From positions 34,837-98,836 of the forward strand of contig JAISHO010000011.1 in assembly GCA_031262485.1 (NCBI GenBank): DNA of 64,000 nt, given 5' to 3'. Below the pieces are notes generated by a model that saw nothing but the letters and a program-made list of their open reading frames with translations, searched no databases and was not told where the DNA came from. This DNA comes from Propionibacteriaceae bacterium. Lineage in GTDB: Bacteria > Actinomycetota > Actinomycetes > Propionibacteriales > Propionibacteriaceae. Position numbers and translations under genes: made by a program. Below, piece after piece: positions 1 to 9,917 of the stretch (the stretch's first letter is position 1; each line of letters opens with the position of its first letter).

Positions 1-535
1 CGTCGCTCGTCACCCGGGTGACGAGGTCGCCGGTGCGGCGATGCTCATGGAAGGAGAGGGAGAGCGAGTTGAGGTGGGCGAACAGTTCCGCCCGGATCCG
101 CGTCAACACCCGGTTGCCGGCCAGGGCGAAACAGACCGTCATGCAGTAGGCGGCCAGAGCGCGGAGAGCGACGACGCCGATGAGCCCGCCGGCGCAGATG
201 GCGACGGCGACCTGCCAGGGCAGCGCGTCGAGGCCGGTCGGCGTCTCGGTGGTGGAACTACCGAAGGTGGCGCCGGCGGCGGCGGACATGCGGTCGACGA
301 TGTAACCGGTCGGCCACGGTTCGAGCAGTCGGGCGCCGACCTCGGCGAACAAGGCCGCCAAACCGGCGATGACAAGGTATTTCTGAGCGACGAGGTGCGG
401 CCGGCAACGATTGATGACGCGGATCCATCCGGAGGATCCGCCCTTCTTCGCCGCTTTGCTTTTCCCCTTGCCCGCACGTGTGACCGCGCCGGCCGGCAGC
501 GTCACCGTCGCCCCTTTTCCACGGCTCCTACTCAT
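1..535 (-). CDS. ABC transporter, exporter-type transmembrane/ATPase protein (N-terminal part; runs off the window edge)
   Basis: Reading the minus strand from ATG at 535 gives an open frame to the window edge: MSRSRGKGATVTLPAG...LVAQKYLVIAGLAALFAEVGARLLEPWPTGYIVD...RIRAELFAHLNSLSLSFHEHRRTGDLVTRVTSD. The 'LSFHEHRRTGDLVTRVTSD' motif is typical of type-1 ABC exporter TMDs. Missing from the ORF track because it is truncated. Confidence 0.85.
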   Translation of the reverse strand, partial: MSRSRGKGATVTLPAGAVTRAGKGKSKAAKKGGSSGWIRVINRCRPHLVAQKYLVIAGLAALFAEVGARLLEPWPTGYIVDRMSAAAGATFGSSTTETPTGLDALPWQVAVAICAGGLIGVVALRALAAYCMTVCFALAGNRVLTRIRAELFAHLNSLSLSFHEHRRTGDLVTRVTSD

Positions 536-1815
536 GCCGCCATCCTCCGGGCAGCGGCGTCCTCAGCGCAAGCGGCCAGGGTTCGTTCGGCGACGTGACG
601 CCAGGTGTGGCGGGCCAAGATCTCGGCGCGACCGTCCCGGCTCAACTGCTCGCGCCGGGCAGGATCGGCCCGCAGCTGACGCAGCGCTTCGGCCAGGGCG
701 TGCGGATCGCCCGCCTCGACGAGGACGCCGAGACGACCGCCGTCGAGCGCTTGCGGGATCTGCCCGACCGCGCTAGCGACGACGGGCAACCCGGCCGCGA
801 GATATTCGTAGAGCTTGAGCGGGGAGAAATAGGAATTCTCCACCGGCGGGTAGGGGGCTACGGCGACGTCCATCCGGTGCAGGTGGGCCAATACGCCCGG
901 CTCGGGCACCGCGCCCGTCCATTCCGCCTTGTCAGCGAGGCAGACGTCGGCGGCTTGGGCTTGCAATTCGGGCTGGATCGGCCCTCCGCCGACGACGAGG
1001 AGGCGCCAGGTCGGATCGGTCGCGACGAGTTCGCCCATGGCGTCGACGAGGATCTCGACGCCATGCCAGGGACGCAGCGTGCCGACGAATCCGACGGTGA
1101 AGACCGCCCCCGTCTCCGCGGCGGCCGGCACGTCGGCCTCGCTCGTCTCGGAGCAGGGCGAGATTCCGCCAGCGGCGTCGAGCGAAGGGTCGGGGGAAAA
1201 CCCATCCCCCGGCAGGGATGTGGTGGAGGAGCCGGGGGACGGGTGGATTCGGGTGGGGTCGACCCCGTTGGCGAGGACATGGACGTGTCCGGAGCCGTTC
1301 TCGGGCAGAAGGGAACGGGCCCATTGGGCGACAGGATCTGAGACGCAGATGACGCTCGTGGCCGCCGCGATCGCCTGGGTGGCTAGGGCTGTCGCGCCCT
1401 CGACGTCGGTCAGCCCGCGATGCTGCGCCGCCTCCAGCGGCAGGGGGGCGTTGACTTCGAGAATGCTGGGGACGGAGTGTCGCCGAGCCCAGGCGGTGGC
1501 GGTGCGGCCCCACAGGCTGTAGCGCTCGTAGACGAGGTCGGGGGCGATCTCGTCGAGCAGGGGCGCGACCGCGGCGTCAAGGGCGCGGGCCCGGGCCGTC
1601 TTGGCGTCCTCGCCGTGGAAGTCCTCGGTGATCTGGTCGGCCAGGGAGAGGATCGGCGCCGCGATCGTCGTGTCGTCGCCCGAACGGGCGGCCACAAGGG
1701 TGACCTCGTGGCCGAGCCCCATCAGCTCCTTGACGATCGCTCGGACGTGGATCGACGCGCCCTTCGACCCGAGCACCGGGATGCCCGGATCCGCACAGAC
1801 ATAGGCGATTCTCAT
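532..1815 (-). CDS. Glycosyltransferase family 4
   Basis: MRIAYVCADPGIPVLGSKGASIHVRAI...VGFVGTLRPWHGVEILVDAM...SPLKLYEYLAAGLPVVAS; GT-B/GT4 pattern. Start chosen at internal ATG 1815. Confidence 0.85.
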   Translation of the reverse strand: MRIAYVCADPGIPVLGSKGASIHVRAIVKELMGLGHEVTLVAARSGDDTTIAAPILSLADQITEDFHGEDAKTARARALDAAVAPLLDEIAPDLVYERYSLWGRTATAWARRHSVPSILEVNAPLPLEAAQHRGLTDVEGATALATQAIAAATSVICVSDPVAQWARSLLPENGSGHVHVLANGVDPTRIHPSPGSSTTSLPGDGFSPDPSLDAAGGISPCSETSEADVPAAAETGAVFTVGFVGTLRPWHGVEILVDAMGELVATDPTWRLLVVGGGPIQPELQAQAADVCLADKAEWTGAVPEPGVLAHLHRMDVAVAPYPPVENSYFSPLKLYEYLAAGLPVVASAVGQIPQALDGGRLGVLVEAGDPHALAEALRQLRADPARREQLSRDGRAEILARHTWRHVAERTLAACAEDAAARRMAA

Positions 1816-1932
1816 GAATGACGTCCTTCGCACAGAGAACAACAATTAATAAAGACAGCGACGGGGCCGCCCGGAGGCTGACGTTCCTCGGCCGTCACCG
1901 GGAACGACATCCGCCAGACCGACGCGGTGGGC

Positions 1933-3204
1933 TCAGGCGGAGGCCGACCGCTGAGCCGGCGCCGGAGCCCGGAAGCAGAGCGCGACCTCGGCCGCCTGGG
2001 TGACGGTGTCGAACTCGGCTTCGATGAGCTTGCGGGCGTTGCCGGCCAGACGGACCCGCAGATCGGGCTCGTCGAGCAGGCGGGCCATGGCCCGGGCCAG
2101 CGCGGCGGGATCATGCTCGGGCACCATGAGGCCGGTGTCGTCGTCGCGGACGACCTCGGGCAGGCCCGTCACCGGAGTGCCGATGACCGGGGTGCCGAGA
2201 GCCATCGCCTCGAGCACGACCGTCGGCAGACCATCGCGGTTGCCATCCGAACCGAGGACGCACGGGCAGGGGAAGCAGGCCGCTTGAGAGACGATCGAGG
2301 CGACCTCGTGTTGCGGCAGGGCGCCGGGCATCCGGATGATGTCGGTCAACCCGAGCCGGTCGCGGTGCTCCTTCAATTGCTTGGTCAGCGGGCCGGTGCC
2401 GACGATCTCGACGGTGAATGTCCGTCCTTCGTCGACGAGAATTTTGACGGCGTCGATGAGATCGTCGAAGCCTTTCTTCTCGACGAGGCGCCCGACCGTA
2501 GCGAACACCGGCTGACGCTTCTCCGGAGCCTGATAGGGGAATTTCCGCAGATCGAGTCCGTTGTGGATCATGTGGACGTTGGCGGCCGATTCGCCGAAGG
2601 TGTCGCGGAGATAATCGTCATTGAATTGCGAGATCGCGACGACGGCGTTGGCGCCCTCCAATTTCCGGCGCAGATCGTCGTTGTCGACCTCTTCGTGGAA
2701 GATGTCCTTGGCGTGGGCGGTGAAGGAATAAGTGATCCCCGCCAACTGGGCGGCCACCCGGGCCACCGACGTCGAAATCGAAGCGAAATGGGCGTGGAGA
2801 TGGGTGATGCCGCGCTTCTTCGCCATGACCGCCAGTTCAGCCGCTTGGACGGCGTCGCCGAAACCGAGAGTCTGCAGGAAATCGTCGAGATGATCCTTGA
2901 GCGTCGGCAAGTGGCGGGCGTATTCCTGGAGAGCTTCCCAGCGCTCTCGGGCGAGACGGTGATGATCGATGAGATAGGTGACGGGATAGCCCATCTCAGC
3001 CAATTCGGCGTGGAAACGCCCGTCGATCGGATAGCGCAGGCTGAAGACTTCGATGTCGAGACCGGCGGCCTGATGCGACAGCAATTCCGTCAAAATGAAC
3101 GTCTCAGAGAAACGCGGATACATTTTGAGGACGTAACCGATCCGCCCGGGCGCCGGCAATGTCGCCAAGGTCTCGGTCGTGATCGGGGTCGGTGTGTTTC
3201 CCAT
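1933..3204 (-). CDS. Glycosyltransferase family 4
   Basis: GRIGYVLKMYPRFSETFILTELL...HLHAHFASISTSVARVAAQLAGITYSFTAHAKDI...VGRLVEKKGFDDLIDA...VVLEAMALGTPVIGTPVTGLPEVV. Confidence 0.88.
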   Translation of the reverse strand: MGNTPTPITTETLATLPAPGRIGYVLKMYPRFSETFILTELLSHQAAGLDIEVFSLRYPIDGRFHAELAEMGYPVTYLIDHHRLARERWEALQEYARHLPTLKDHLDDFLQTLGFGDAVQAAELAVMAKKRGITHLHAHFASISTSVARVAAQLAGITYSFTAHAKDIFHEEVDNDDLRRKLEGANAVVAISQFNDDYLRDTFGESAANVHMIHNGLDLRKFPYQAPEKRQPVFATVGRLVEKKGFDDLIDAVKILVDEGRTFTVEIVGTGPLTKQLKEHRDRLGLTDIIRMPGALPQHEVASIVSQAACFPCPCVLGSDGNRDGLPTVVLEAMALGTPVIGTPVTGLPEVVRDDDTGLMVPEHDPAALARAMARLLDEPDLRVRLAGNARKLIEAEFDTVTQAAEVALCFRAPAPAQRSASA

Positions 3205-3222
3205 AGGTGTGGGGCTCCTCTT

Positions 3223-4581
3223 TCAGCTGGCGGTGACCAGTTCTTTCTCATCGGTCATGACTTTGTCGTCCGCCGCCTGCTCGGAGACGGGGACGGAGGG
3301 CTCGTTGATCGGCGCGCGATGATTCGACGGCGACATTTTGCGCGAATGCTCGGATTCGGCGAAATCGACGTGGCGATCGGTCTGCACCTGGATCTCACGC
3401 CCGGAGTCGATGAGCTCGGCCGCCAGCTTCGGAACGACCTCGAGGCCGTTCAACGCGATCGGCACCCGTGGCTCCGGGAGCGTCGGATTGCGCAGCCAGG
3501 CGGCGATCCGCTCCGGCGACATGGACCGGGGATCGAGAGCGGTGACATAGCCCAGTTCGGCCAGCCGGTTGGCACGCAAGGACTGCTCGAGACGGGGGAT
3601 GACGCGCGGAATGAGCAACGTCGGACGCCCTGCCGCCAACACCTCGCAGGTGGAGTTGTATCCCGCCATCGAGACGACGCACTCGGCCCCGGCGATCAAC
3701 TCGGGAACATTGCTGACGAGCGACCGCACTTCGACCGACGCGCCTTGTGAGAGGGCATCGTTGAGCTCAGCCCGGGCCCGCTCCGGCATGAAGGGACCGG
3801 TCACGACGATGCCACGCTTGCCGGCCATCTGAACGCCCCGGATGAAATCGGCCGCCATCTCGGCGCCGTCTTGACCGCCGCCGCATAGGCACAGCGCATA
3901 CGGCTCGGTCGGGACATCGGCGTTGACACCCGACGAGGGCTTGCTGGCTGCCGCGAAACGACCCTCGCCGAGGTAACCGGTGAAGGTGACCTTCGCCTTG
4001 ATTCGTTTGTGTAGGTCGTATTCCTCGATTGTGTCGTAGACGCGCTGATCGCCGTAGATCCACACAGCGTCGTAGTACTTCTTGATGGCCCACGACGTCC
4101 TCATGACATCCCACTCATTTTTGGCGACCTCAGGAGTGTCGAGGATCTCGCGCAGGCCGAGGACGACCCGCGTGCCATGGCGGTGCTTGAGTTTGCGCAG
4201 CGTCGCATCCAACTCCTTCCTGAAGCCGAGGGGGACTTTGTCGACGATGAGCAGATCGGGATCGAAGTCTCTCAGCGTCGCCTTGATGAGAGACTTGCGC
4301 ATCTCGACGACCCGCTCGATATCGACCGTCAAGGTGCGGCTGCCGTACGCTCCTTTCGCGTTCTTCGCCACCGTCGGCATGGCGACGATCTCCGTGTGCG
4401 GAGGACGCGGCAGCGAACCGGCCTCCGGGTTGCCGGTGATGATGAGGATGTTCGTCTCTGGATCAGCCTCCACCAGCGCCGATGCCAGAGAGAGGTTCCG
4501 ACGGATATGGCCCAACCCTTGGGTGTCGTGAGAATAGAGCGCGATACGACGCCCGGACGGCAGGCTGTGATGTTCTCCCAT
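3223..4581 (-). CDS. GT-B glycosyltransferase (MurG/GT28-like C-terminal domain)
   Basis: RIALYSHDTQGLGHIRRNLSLASAL...LIAGAECVVSMAGYNSTCEVLAAGRPTLLIPRVIPRLEQSLRANRLAELG. Confidence 0.75.
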   Translation of the reverse strand: MGEHHSLPSGRRIALYSHDTQGLGHIRRNLSLASALVEADPETNILIITGNPEAGSLPRPPHTEIVAMPTVAKNAKGAYGSRTLTVDIERVVEMRKSLIKATLRDFDPDLLIVDKVPLGFRKELDATLRKLKHRHGTRVVLGLREILDTPEVAKNEWDVMRTSWAIKKYYDAVWIYGDQRVYDTIEEYDLHKRIKAKVTFTGYLGEGRFAAASKPSSGVNADVPTEPYALCLCGGGQDGAEMAADFIRGVQMAGKRGIVVTGPFMPERARAELNDALSQGASVEVRSLVSNVPELIAGAECVVSMAGYNSTCEVLAAGRPTLLIPRVIPRLEQSLRANRLAELGYVTALDPRSMSPERIAAWLRNPTLPEPRVPIALNGLEVVPKLAAELIDSGREIQVQTDRHVDFAESEHSRKMSPSNHRAPINEPSVPVSEQAADDKVMTDEKELVTAS

Positions 4582-4855
4582 AGCCCCAAGCTTGGACCCG
4601 AGTCATGGACGCGCTATGAGGCTAACGTGAGAGATTTCTCACTAATTTTTAAGTAACGTTGTTCTCATGGTCGTCTCAGACGAAATACCGTCTGGCTAGG
4701 CCATCAGTGACGCGGGCGCTGTCTGGGAAACGATGCTACCCCAAGCTCCGGGTGAATCAGACGGCGGAATCGTCGGTTATCGGGGAGACTCTTTAAACAA
4801 GATTACCATCGTCTGTTTGCGAGCGTGTCTCCTCGCCTTCGCCACCGGGCTCGAT

Positions 4856-5578
4856 TCAGTTGGCCGGATCCTCAGTCACTGGGAGGGCGCCGGACTCGAT
4901 GGCGACCTCCTCGGTGGGGTCGGTGGCGCGAGGTTCAGTGTCTCCACCTGCGCCCGGATCTCCGGCCGGCTCGGCTGGCTCGGTCGGCTCCTCCGTCGGC
5001 TCGGGCTCAGGTTCCGGGGCGGGCTCAGTCGGCGCCTCAGTCGTCGGCTCCGGTGGCGCGGGCTCGTACGTCGGCACGAAGGGCGGGGGTTCCGGGGCAG
5101 GCGCCTCCGTCGTCGTCTCGACCGGCGCGGGCTCGTACGTCGGCTGCACCGGCACGACCTGCGCTTGAGTCGTCGTCTCCGTCGGCAACGGCTCAGCCGT
5201 GGTGGGGGCGACCGTCGGGGTCGGCGAGGGCGTGGGAGTCGGCGACTGCGTGCCCAAGGTCGGCAAGGCGGAGGTGCTCGGCGTCGCGCTCCTGGCGACG
5301 GTCGGCGTGTTCGTTCCCGTGGGGTTGTCCTGCGGATCGTCCCCATCGCGCATGACGAAGAAGAGGACGATGAGCCCGATTCCGACGACCGCGAGCAGGG
5401 CGATCGGCAGCCAGACCTTCCAGCGCGACGGCGCCGGGGAGACGACCTCGACACCGGTCTCGTCCTCAGCTTCGCTCGGGCGGACCTGTTCCGTCCACCC
5501 TTCGCCGTCCCACCAGCGCTCTTGGCTCTCATCAGCTGGGTCGGGATACCACCCCTCGGGAATCATAGAATCACCCAT
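4856..5578 (-). CDS. DUF2510-domain membrane protein with Pro/Thr/Glu-rich C-terminus
   Basis: MIPEGWYPDPADESQERWWDGEGWTEQV is a DUF2510 motif; followed by one TM segment and low-complexity PTYEPAP/TTEAP repeats. Confidence 0.75.
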   Translation of the reverse strand: MGDSMIPEGWYPDPADESQERWWDGEGWTEQVRPSEAEDETGVEVVSPAPSRWKVWLPIALLAVVGIGLIVLFFVMRDGDDPQDNPTGTNTPTVARSATPSTSALPTLGTQSPTPTPSPTPTVAPTTAEPLPTETTTQAQVVPVQPTYEPAPVETTTEAPAPEPPPFVPTYEPAPPEPTTEAPTEPAPEPEPEPTEEPTEPAEPAGDPGAGGDTEPRATDPTEEVAIESGALPVTEDPAN

Positions 5579-5843
5579 CCTCCTCGGGGAACGACATGAG
5601 TTCGGGCCAGGGGGCCACGTGCGCCAACCCTGCGGCGACAGGCATTGACCACGTCATCATACGTCACACCCCTATTCCTGCGACAGAGGAGCGGCCCTTT
5701 CCACCCCACGTTGTAGCGACAAACGACGACAACCGCGCCACGACCGGGAACGGCGCAGTGGTGCCCCCTCGATCATCCCCCGTCACGACGTTGAAGCCGT
5801 CACAGCCCATGGTAACCCGGGCGGGCGGTTCGTGGCATCTCCG

Positions 5844-6104
5844 TCAATCGCCATAGTGATAACGGCACAGGACGATCTCAAGCGAATCGGACGTCCAGCG
5901 ATAGACGAGACGATGTTCGTCGTCGATCCGGCGCGACCAACACCCGGAAAGGTTGTGCGCTAGTCGCTCTGGCTTGCCGATCCCCGCCTCCGGATCACGG
6001 CTCGCCTCCGTGATGAGCCGGTTGATGCGCTGCAGCAGACGACGGTCGTGGCGTTGCCACCAGAGGTAGTCCTCCCACGCGGTCTCGTGCCAGACGATCC
6101 TCAT
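5844..6104 (-). CDS. yoeB: Txe/YoeB-family toxin
   Basis: [86 protein letters not shown]; full-length YoeB pattern. Confidence 0.93.
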   Translation of the reverse strand: MRIVWHETAWEDYLWWQRHDRRLLQRINRLITEASRDPEAGIGKPERLAHNLSGCWSRRIDDEHRLVYRWTSDSLEIVLCRYHYGD

Positions 6105-6108
6105 GGCG

Positions 6109-6402
6109 TCAGGCCGCCTCGCCCAACACCGGTTCTTCGAGCGCGTCCCCTGCCTCGATGAGCGCGTGCTCGACCCCCCGCCCAGCGTCGAGATCGGCGA
6201 TCGCCCGTTGAATCCGCCGCGCGTTCGCCGGACTCCGCAGCAAGTAGGCCGTTTCCTTCATCGCTTCCCACTCCCGCAACGAGACGATGACGACCGGCTC
6301 ATGGCCCGACCGCGTCACGACCGCCTCCTCAGAATCGTCGACGACGGCGTCGAGCACGGAGGCGAAGTTCGCTCTTGTTTCGGTGTAGGTCATGGTCTTC
6401 AT
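6109..6402 (-). CDS. yefM: Phd/YefM-family antitoxin
   Basis: [68 protein letters not shown]; directly upstream of yoeB. Start at internal ATG 6402. Confidence 0.93.
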   Translation of the reverse strand: MKTMTYTETRANFASVLDAVVDDSEEAVVTRSGHEPVVIVSLREWEAMKETAYLLRSPANARRIQRAIADLDAGRGVEHALIEAGDALEEPVLGEAA

Positions 6403-6488
6403 GCGATCGCTCCTTGAGTCTGTACAGATAATTGTACACACTGGACTCCATATCCAGCTCGGGCCGGAATGTGGCCGCCATCAAAGGA

Positions 6489-7127
6489 TCACTCGCAGCC
6501 GACACCGTCTCCGTCGCGGTCGAGGTGCCTGCCGTATCCCGGTTCACCGATATAGACAGGGTCGGCGCCAGCCGCCCGAGCCGCAGCGCAGTTCTTGTAG
6601 TAGACGTCAGCCGCGGGTTGATCGAATGAGGCAGGCTCAGGTTGAGGTTCCGGCTCCACAACCACTTCAGGGACCGGCTCAGGTTCAACTTCGGGGATAT
6701 CAGCGACCGGTTCTTCCACAATGGCGGGCGCTGGTGGCTCCTCAATAATCACTTCCGGTGGGGCCTCCGGCGTCGGCTCAGGAGTCGGCGTCACTGTGAC
6801 AATCACCGTGGTTTCCACCGTCGCGGTCCTGGTCACTGCCGGTAGCGGAGTGGCATTCGTCCCAGCTCTACTCATACCCATCATTGCCCCCAACAAGAAG
6901 AGTGCTGGTGCGCAAATGACAACTGCCAACGCATTGAGAGACCAGGTCGATTTCGGCCATTGAGCCAACCGCGATAGTTTCGTACTTTGGACCGCAGGTT
7001 CAACGTCCACCGGTGGAACAGATACCGGCCAAGTCAATTTAGTCCATGCTTGCCCATCCCACCAACGCTTTTGCTTCAGTTCGTAGGGATCCTGATACCA
7101 CCCCTTCGACCATGTTGATCCACCCAT
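6489..7127 (-). CDS. DUF2510 + excalibur calcium-binding domain protein
   Basis: N-terminal WYQDPYELKQKRWWDGQAWT (DUF2510); C-terminal YYKNCAAARAAGADPVYIGEPGYGRHLDRDGDGVGCE (excalibur). Confidence 0.85.
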   Translation of the reverse strand: MGGSTWSKGWYQDPYELKQKRWWDGQAWTKLTWPVSVPPVDVEPAVQSTKLSRLAQWPKSTWSLNALAVVICAPALFLLGAMMGMSRAGTNATPLPAVTRTATVETTVIVTVTPTPEPTPEAPPEVIIEEPPAPAIVEEPVADIPEVEPEPVPEVVVEPEPQPEPASFDQPAADVYYKNCAAARAAGADPVYIGEPGYGRHLDRDGDGVGCE

Positions 7128-7177
7128 GGTAGAAAAATAGCACTTGCCGATACTTTATCGATACCTGGAACCTAGGA

Positions 7178-8395
7178 TTATTTCTTCCTGTCAATAATCT
7201 CGGTGAATCGAGTCTGCTCACTCATCGCGAGATTGTGGCTCGAAGCTATGCGGCGCCACTCGCTCAACCCGGCATCGATTTCTTCAAGGGCCGCGCTGGC
7301 TTCTCCCTTGTCGAGGCCGAAAAGTTCGCTGGTTTCGAGGAGAGCTGTCATTCCGGCTTCGGGAGCGGTCTCGCCTCCGATCGCGGTGGCACGGGGGGCG
7401 CCGATCTGCGGGGACGGGTTGATATCGAAGACAGGAGACAGACGCCACCCTTGTTTGGTTCGGATGACTCCGTGGTTGCGGAGGTGGTCGTCTGTGTTGT
7501 TGATGGCGATGCTGAAGGCGATGCGGCGCCAGAGTTCGATGAGATCGGCGGTGGGGTCCGCGCTGATGGCGGCGAGACGGTCGGCGATGTCGAGGTAGTC
7601 GCCCGGTTGCCCATCCGTGGCGCCGCACAGAGTCATCGCGCTCATGTATCCGAGTCGCGTCGTCCCCTGCCGGTCGAAGCGTTGGGCGAGGAGGATGGGG
7701 GCGTCGTCGAGCCAGATCAACCGATGTGGAGGCACGGTGATCCCGGCGGCTTCGGCGAGGTCGAGGGCGACGGCCTCCCAGGCGATGACGTTCCACTCGT
7801 CGGCTGGGTGGGGGAACTTGGCGATGTGAAGGGTGTCTCCGTCGACGACGGAGGCCTTGGGGCGGGCGCCGCCGAGGGAAGCGCTGCCGAGTTTGAGGAG
7901 GAGGGCGATCGCCTCATCGGCCTCGGCTCCCGTGGTGTCCGTCACCGCCAATCGGGCCGCCGCGAGCAACTCGGGGAGTTCGACGAGCGGGGGGATCGGC
8001 GCGGAGGGATGTTGGAATGGCCCTTCCGGCTCGGTGTGGAATCGCAGGGCTCCCTGGCGGGTGGCGTCGCCGACTTCGAGGAGGTAATCGACATCCGTGA
8101 GCGTGCGGGTGGCTCTCTCCTCCCGGCGGGCTCGCGCCGTCAGACGCCGGTTGATGAGGTAGCGCCCCCACCGGTCTGGGGCGGCGTCACTGAACGCTCG
8201 GGGTAGCGGCGCCGTCACCGGCAGTGTTCCAGCGACAAGGGGAAGCTCGGGGTCGAGTTCGTAGGCCTCCGGCGACTCCAAATAAGCGGTGTCGTAGGTG
8301 AAGGTGGACGTCACCACCCCTCGGCGCGCCGTCGCGTAGAGCGTGCCGGCGGGACGCGTGCGACCGTCGATCTCGACGGAGACGTGGATTCTCAT
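7178..8395 (-). CDS. HipA-like kinase/toxin
   Basis: MRIHVSVEIDGRTRPAGTLYATARR...LGGARPKASVVDGDTLHIAKFPHPADEWNVIAWE...INNTDDHLRNHGVI; HipA fold motifs. Start at 8395. Confidence 0.85.
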   Translation of the reverse strand: MRIHVSVEIDGRTRPAGTLYATARRGVVTSTFTYDTAYLESPEAYELDPELPLVAGTLPVTAPLPRAFSDAAPDRWGRYLINRRLTARARREERATRTLTDVDYLLEVGDATRQGALRFHTEPEGPFQHPSAPIPPLVELPELLAAARLAVTDTTGAEADEAIALLLKLGSASLGGARPKASVVDGDTLHIAKFPHPADEWNVIAWEAVALDLAEAAGITVPPHRLIWLDDAPILLAQRFDRQGTTRLGYMSAMTLCGATDGQPGDYLDIADRLAAISADPTADLIELWRRIAFSIAINNTDDHLRNHGVIRTKQGWRLSPVFDINPSPQIGAPRATAIGGETAPEAGMTALLETSELFGLDKGEASAALEEIDAGLSEWRRIASSHNLAMSEQTRFTEIIDRKK

Positions 8396-8694
8396 ACGCG
8401 CACCCGCTGACCGAGGACGTGGTCGGCGCGGGCTCGGCCGAGGTCCGTCTCGTAAGGATCGGTCGCGGTGACGACGCGATCCATCTGACCGAGGGCGCGC
8501 ATGACCGAGAGGAAGGCGGCGAAGTTGACCCCGGGATCGCCTTGTTCGATGCGACGAAGGGTGCCTCGTGAGATTCCCGCCCGGTCGGCCACCTGGGTGG
8601 CGGTCAGACGCAGGAGTTTGCGCCACGTCGTCACCTGCTGACCGATCGACTCGGCCGCCTCGATGACCCGCGGAGACGTCGGACGGGCGACCAT
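8392..8694 (-). CDS. HipB-like XRE antitoxin
   Basis: HTH: WRKLLRLTATQVADRAGISRGTLRRIEQGDPGVNFAAFLSVMRALG; overlaps the hipA start. Confidence 0.85.
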   Translation of the reverse strand: MVARPTSPRVIEAAESIGQQVTTWRKLLRLTATQVADRAGISRGTLRRIEQGDPGVNFAAFLSVMRALGQMDRVVTATDPYETDLGRARADHVLGQRVRV

Positions 8695-8878
8695 GGCACT
8701 CCTCCCTCTCCTCGGTTAAGTAGCAGGATTATGATCACATCTTCTGATAATGATCAGATACTTGACCCTTAACTATCTGAGGACGAGTGTACCCCGTTTC
8801 CTTTCGAAGCGGGATTGAGCGCCGCTCACGCTCGTGCGACCGCCGCGCACGTCGGAGAGGCGGAGGGGCGAGTTCCTC

Positions 8879-9442
8879 TCAGCGGCCGAGCCAGGCGGCG
8901 AGGCGACGGGTCTCGCCGGCGTCGGGGCTGACCTCGACGACGGGGGCGAAGAACTTCGGATCGCGATTCTCGGCCGGGATCTGTTTGCGGGCGAGCACGA
9001 GGGCGCGGGCGGCGACGTTCGAGGGGCCCTCGGAGTGCTGGCCGGTGGCGGTGGCGAGGTCCCAGCCGTGGACGAGGAATTCGGCGATGAAGTGGCTGAG
9101 GAAGGCGCCGCCGCTTTGCTCGCCGAACATGGTGGCGTAGCGTTTCGTGAGGATCTCCGGATCGGCGATGGCCTCGTCGAGGCGGGCCAGCGCGGTGGCG
9201 TAGGCCTTCGGCCAGCCTTCGTCGGGGACGTCGTCGTATTCGGCGGTGGCGGAGCTGGTGAGGGTGGCGGGCAGAGAATCGGCCACGCCGACGAGGTGAG
9301 CGACGAGTTCGCGGACCGTCCATTCGGAGTTCGGGGTCGGCTCGCCCCATTGCTGGGGTGTGATGGCGTCGACGAGGGATTGGACCCATTCGGCGGCGGA
9401 GCGAAGATCGGCTCTCGGGTCGAATTCGGGCAGGTCAGCCAT
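8879..9442 (-). CDS. TIGR03086-like / mycothiol maleylpyruvate isomerase-like (DinB superfamily) protein
   Basis: MADLPEFDPRADLRSAAEWVQSLVDAITPQQWGEPTPNSEWTVRELVAHLVGVADSLP...FIAEFLVHGWDLATATGQ. Confidence 0.75.
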   Translation of the reverse strand: MADLPEFDPRADLRSAAEWVQSLVDAITPQQWGEPTPNSEWTVRELVAHLVGVADSLPATLTSSATAEYDDVPDEGWPKAYATALARLDEAIADPEILTKRYATMFGEQSGGAFLSHFIAEFLVHGWDLATATGQHSEGPSNVAARALVLARKQIPAENRDPKFFAPVVEVSPDAGETRRLAAWLGR

Positions 9443-9917
9443 GGCGCTGTGCTCCTTCATGATGCGATGCTGCGCGGCGGGTTCGCGTGAATGAGATGGG
9501 AGCCTCGAGGGGGGATCCACAGGCCCGCTTGCCATGATGCTACTCCGGTTGAGCCGGTGATCCGGCTTTGCCCCGTCGTGGTTCAATGATGATGGAGGGG
9601 GATGACTTCTCAGAATGCGGAACCTGACGTCCGAAGATTGACACCGCGATGAGATATTCCGAAAATAGTTCCATGAGTTTACGCAGCGCCACAACCGATG
9701 TGATGCGCTGTCTCCTGCCCGGGCGCATGATGCCCGTCGCGTGTCCGCGTCGAATGCCCTGCTGAGCACTGCTCGTACCGACGCCGGACCAGATCTTTCG
9801 CTGAAATGGTCATTATTGTTGTGCGTCGTGAGGGGTGCTCAGGGACACCATCGCAAACGTTCCGCCGCAGCGGGCCACGGCTGATTCAAACCCGCATCAC
9901 CACTGTCAAGGAGAACC

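Noticed and set aside
1927-3750. 607-aa plus-strand ORF over the glycosyltransferase genes
   Set aside because: Antisense to a convincing GT4 protein; D/R/G-rich shadow frame.
9770-9917. SAM riboswitch or other leader upstream of metQ
   Set aside because: No recognisable S-box motif; only a short leader.
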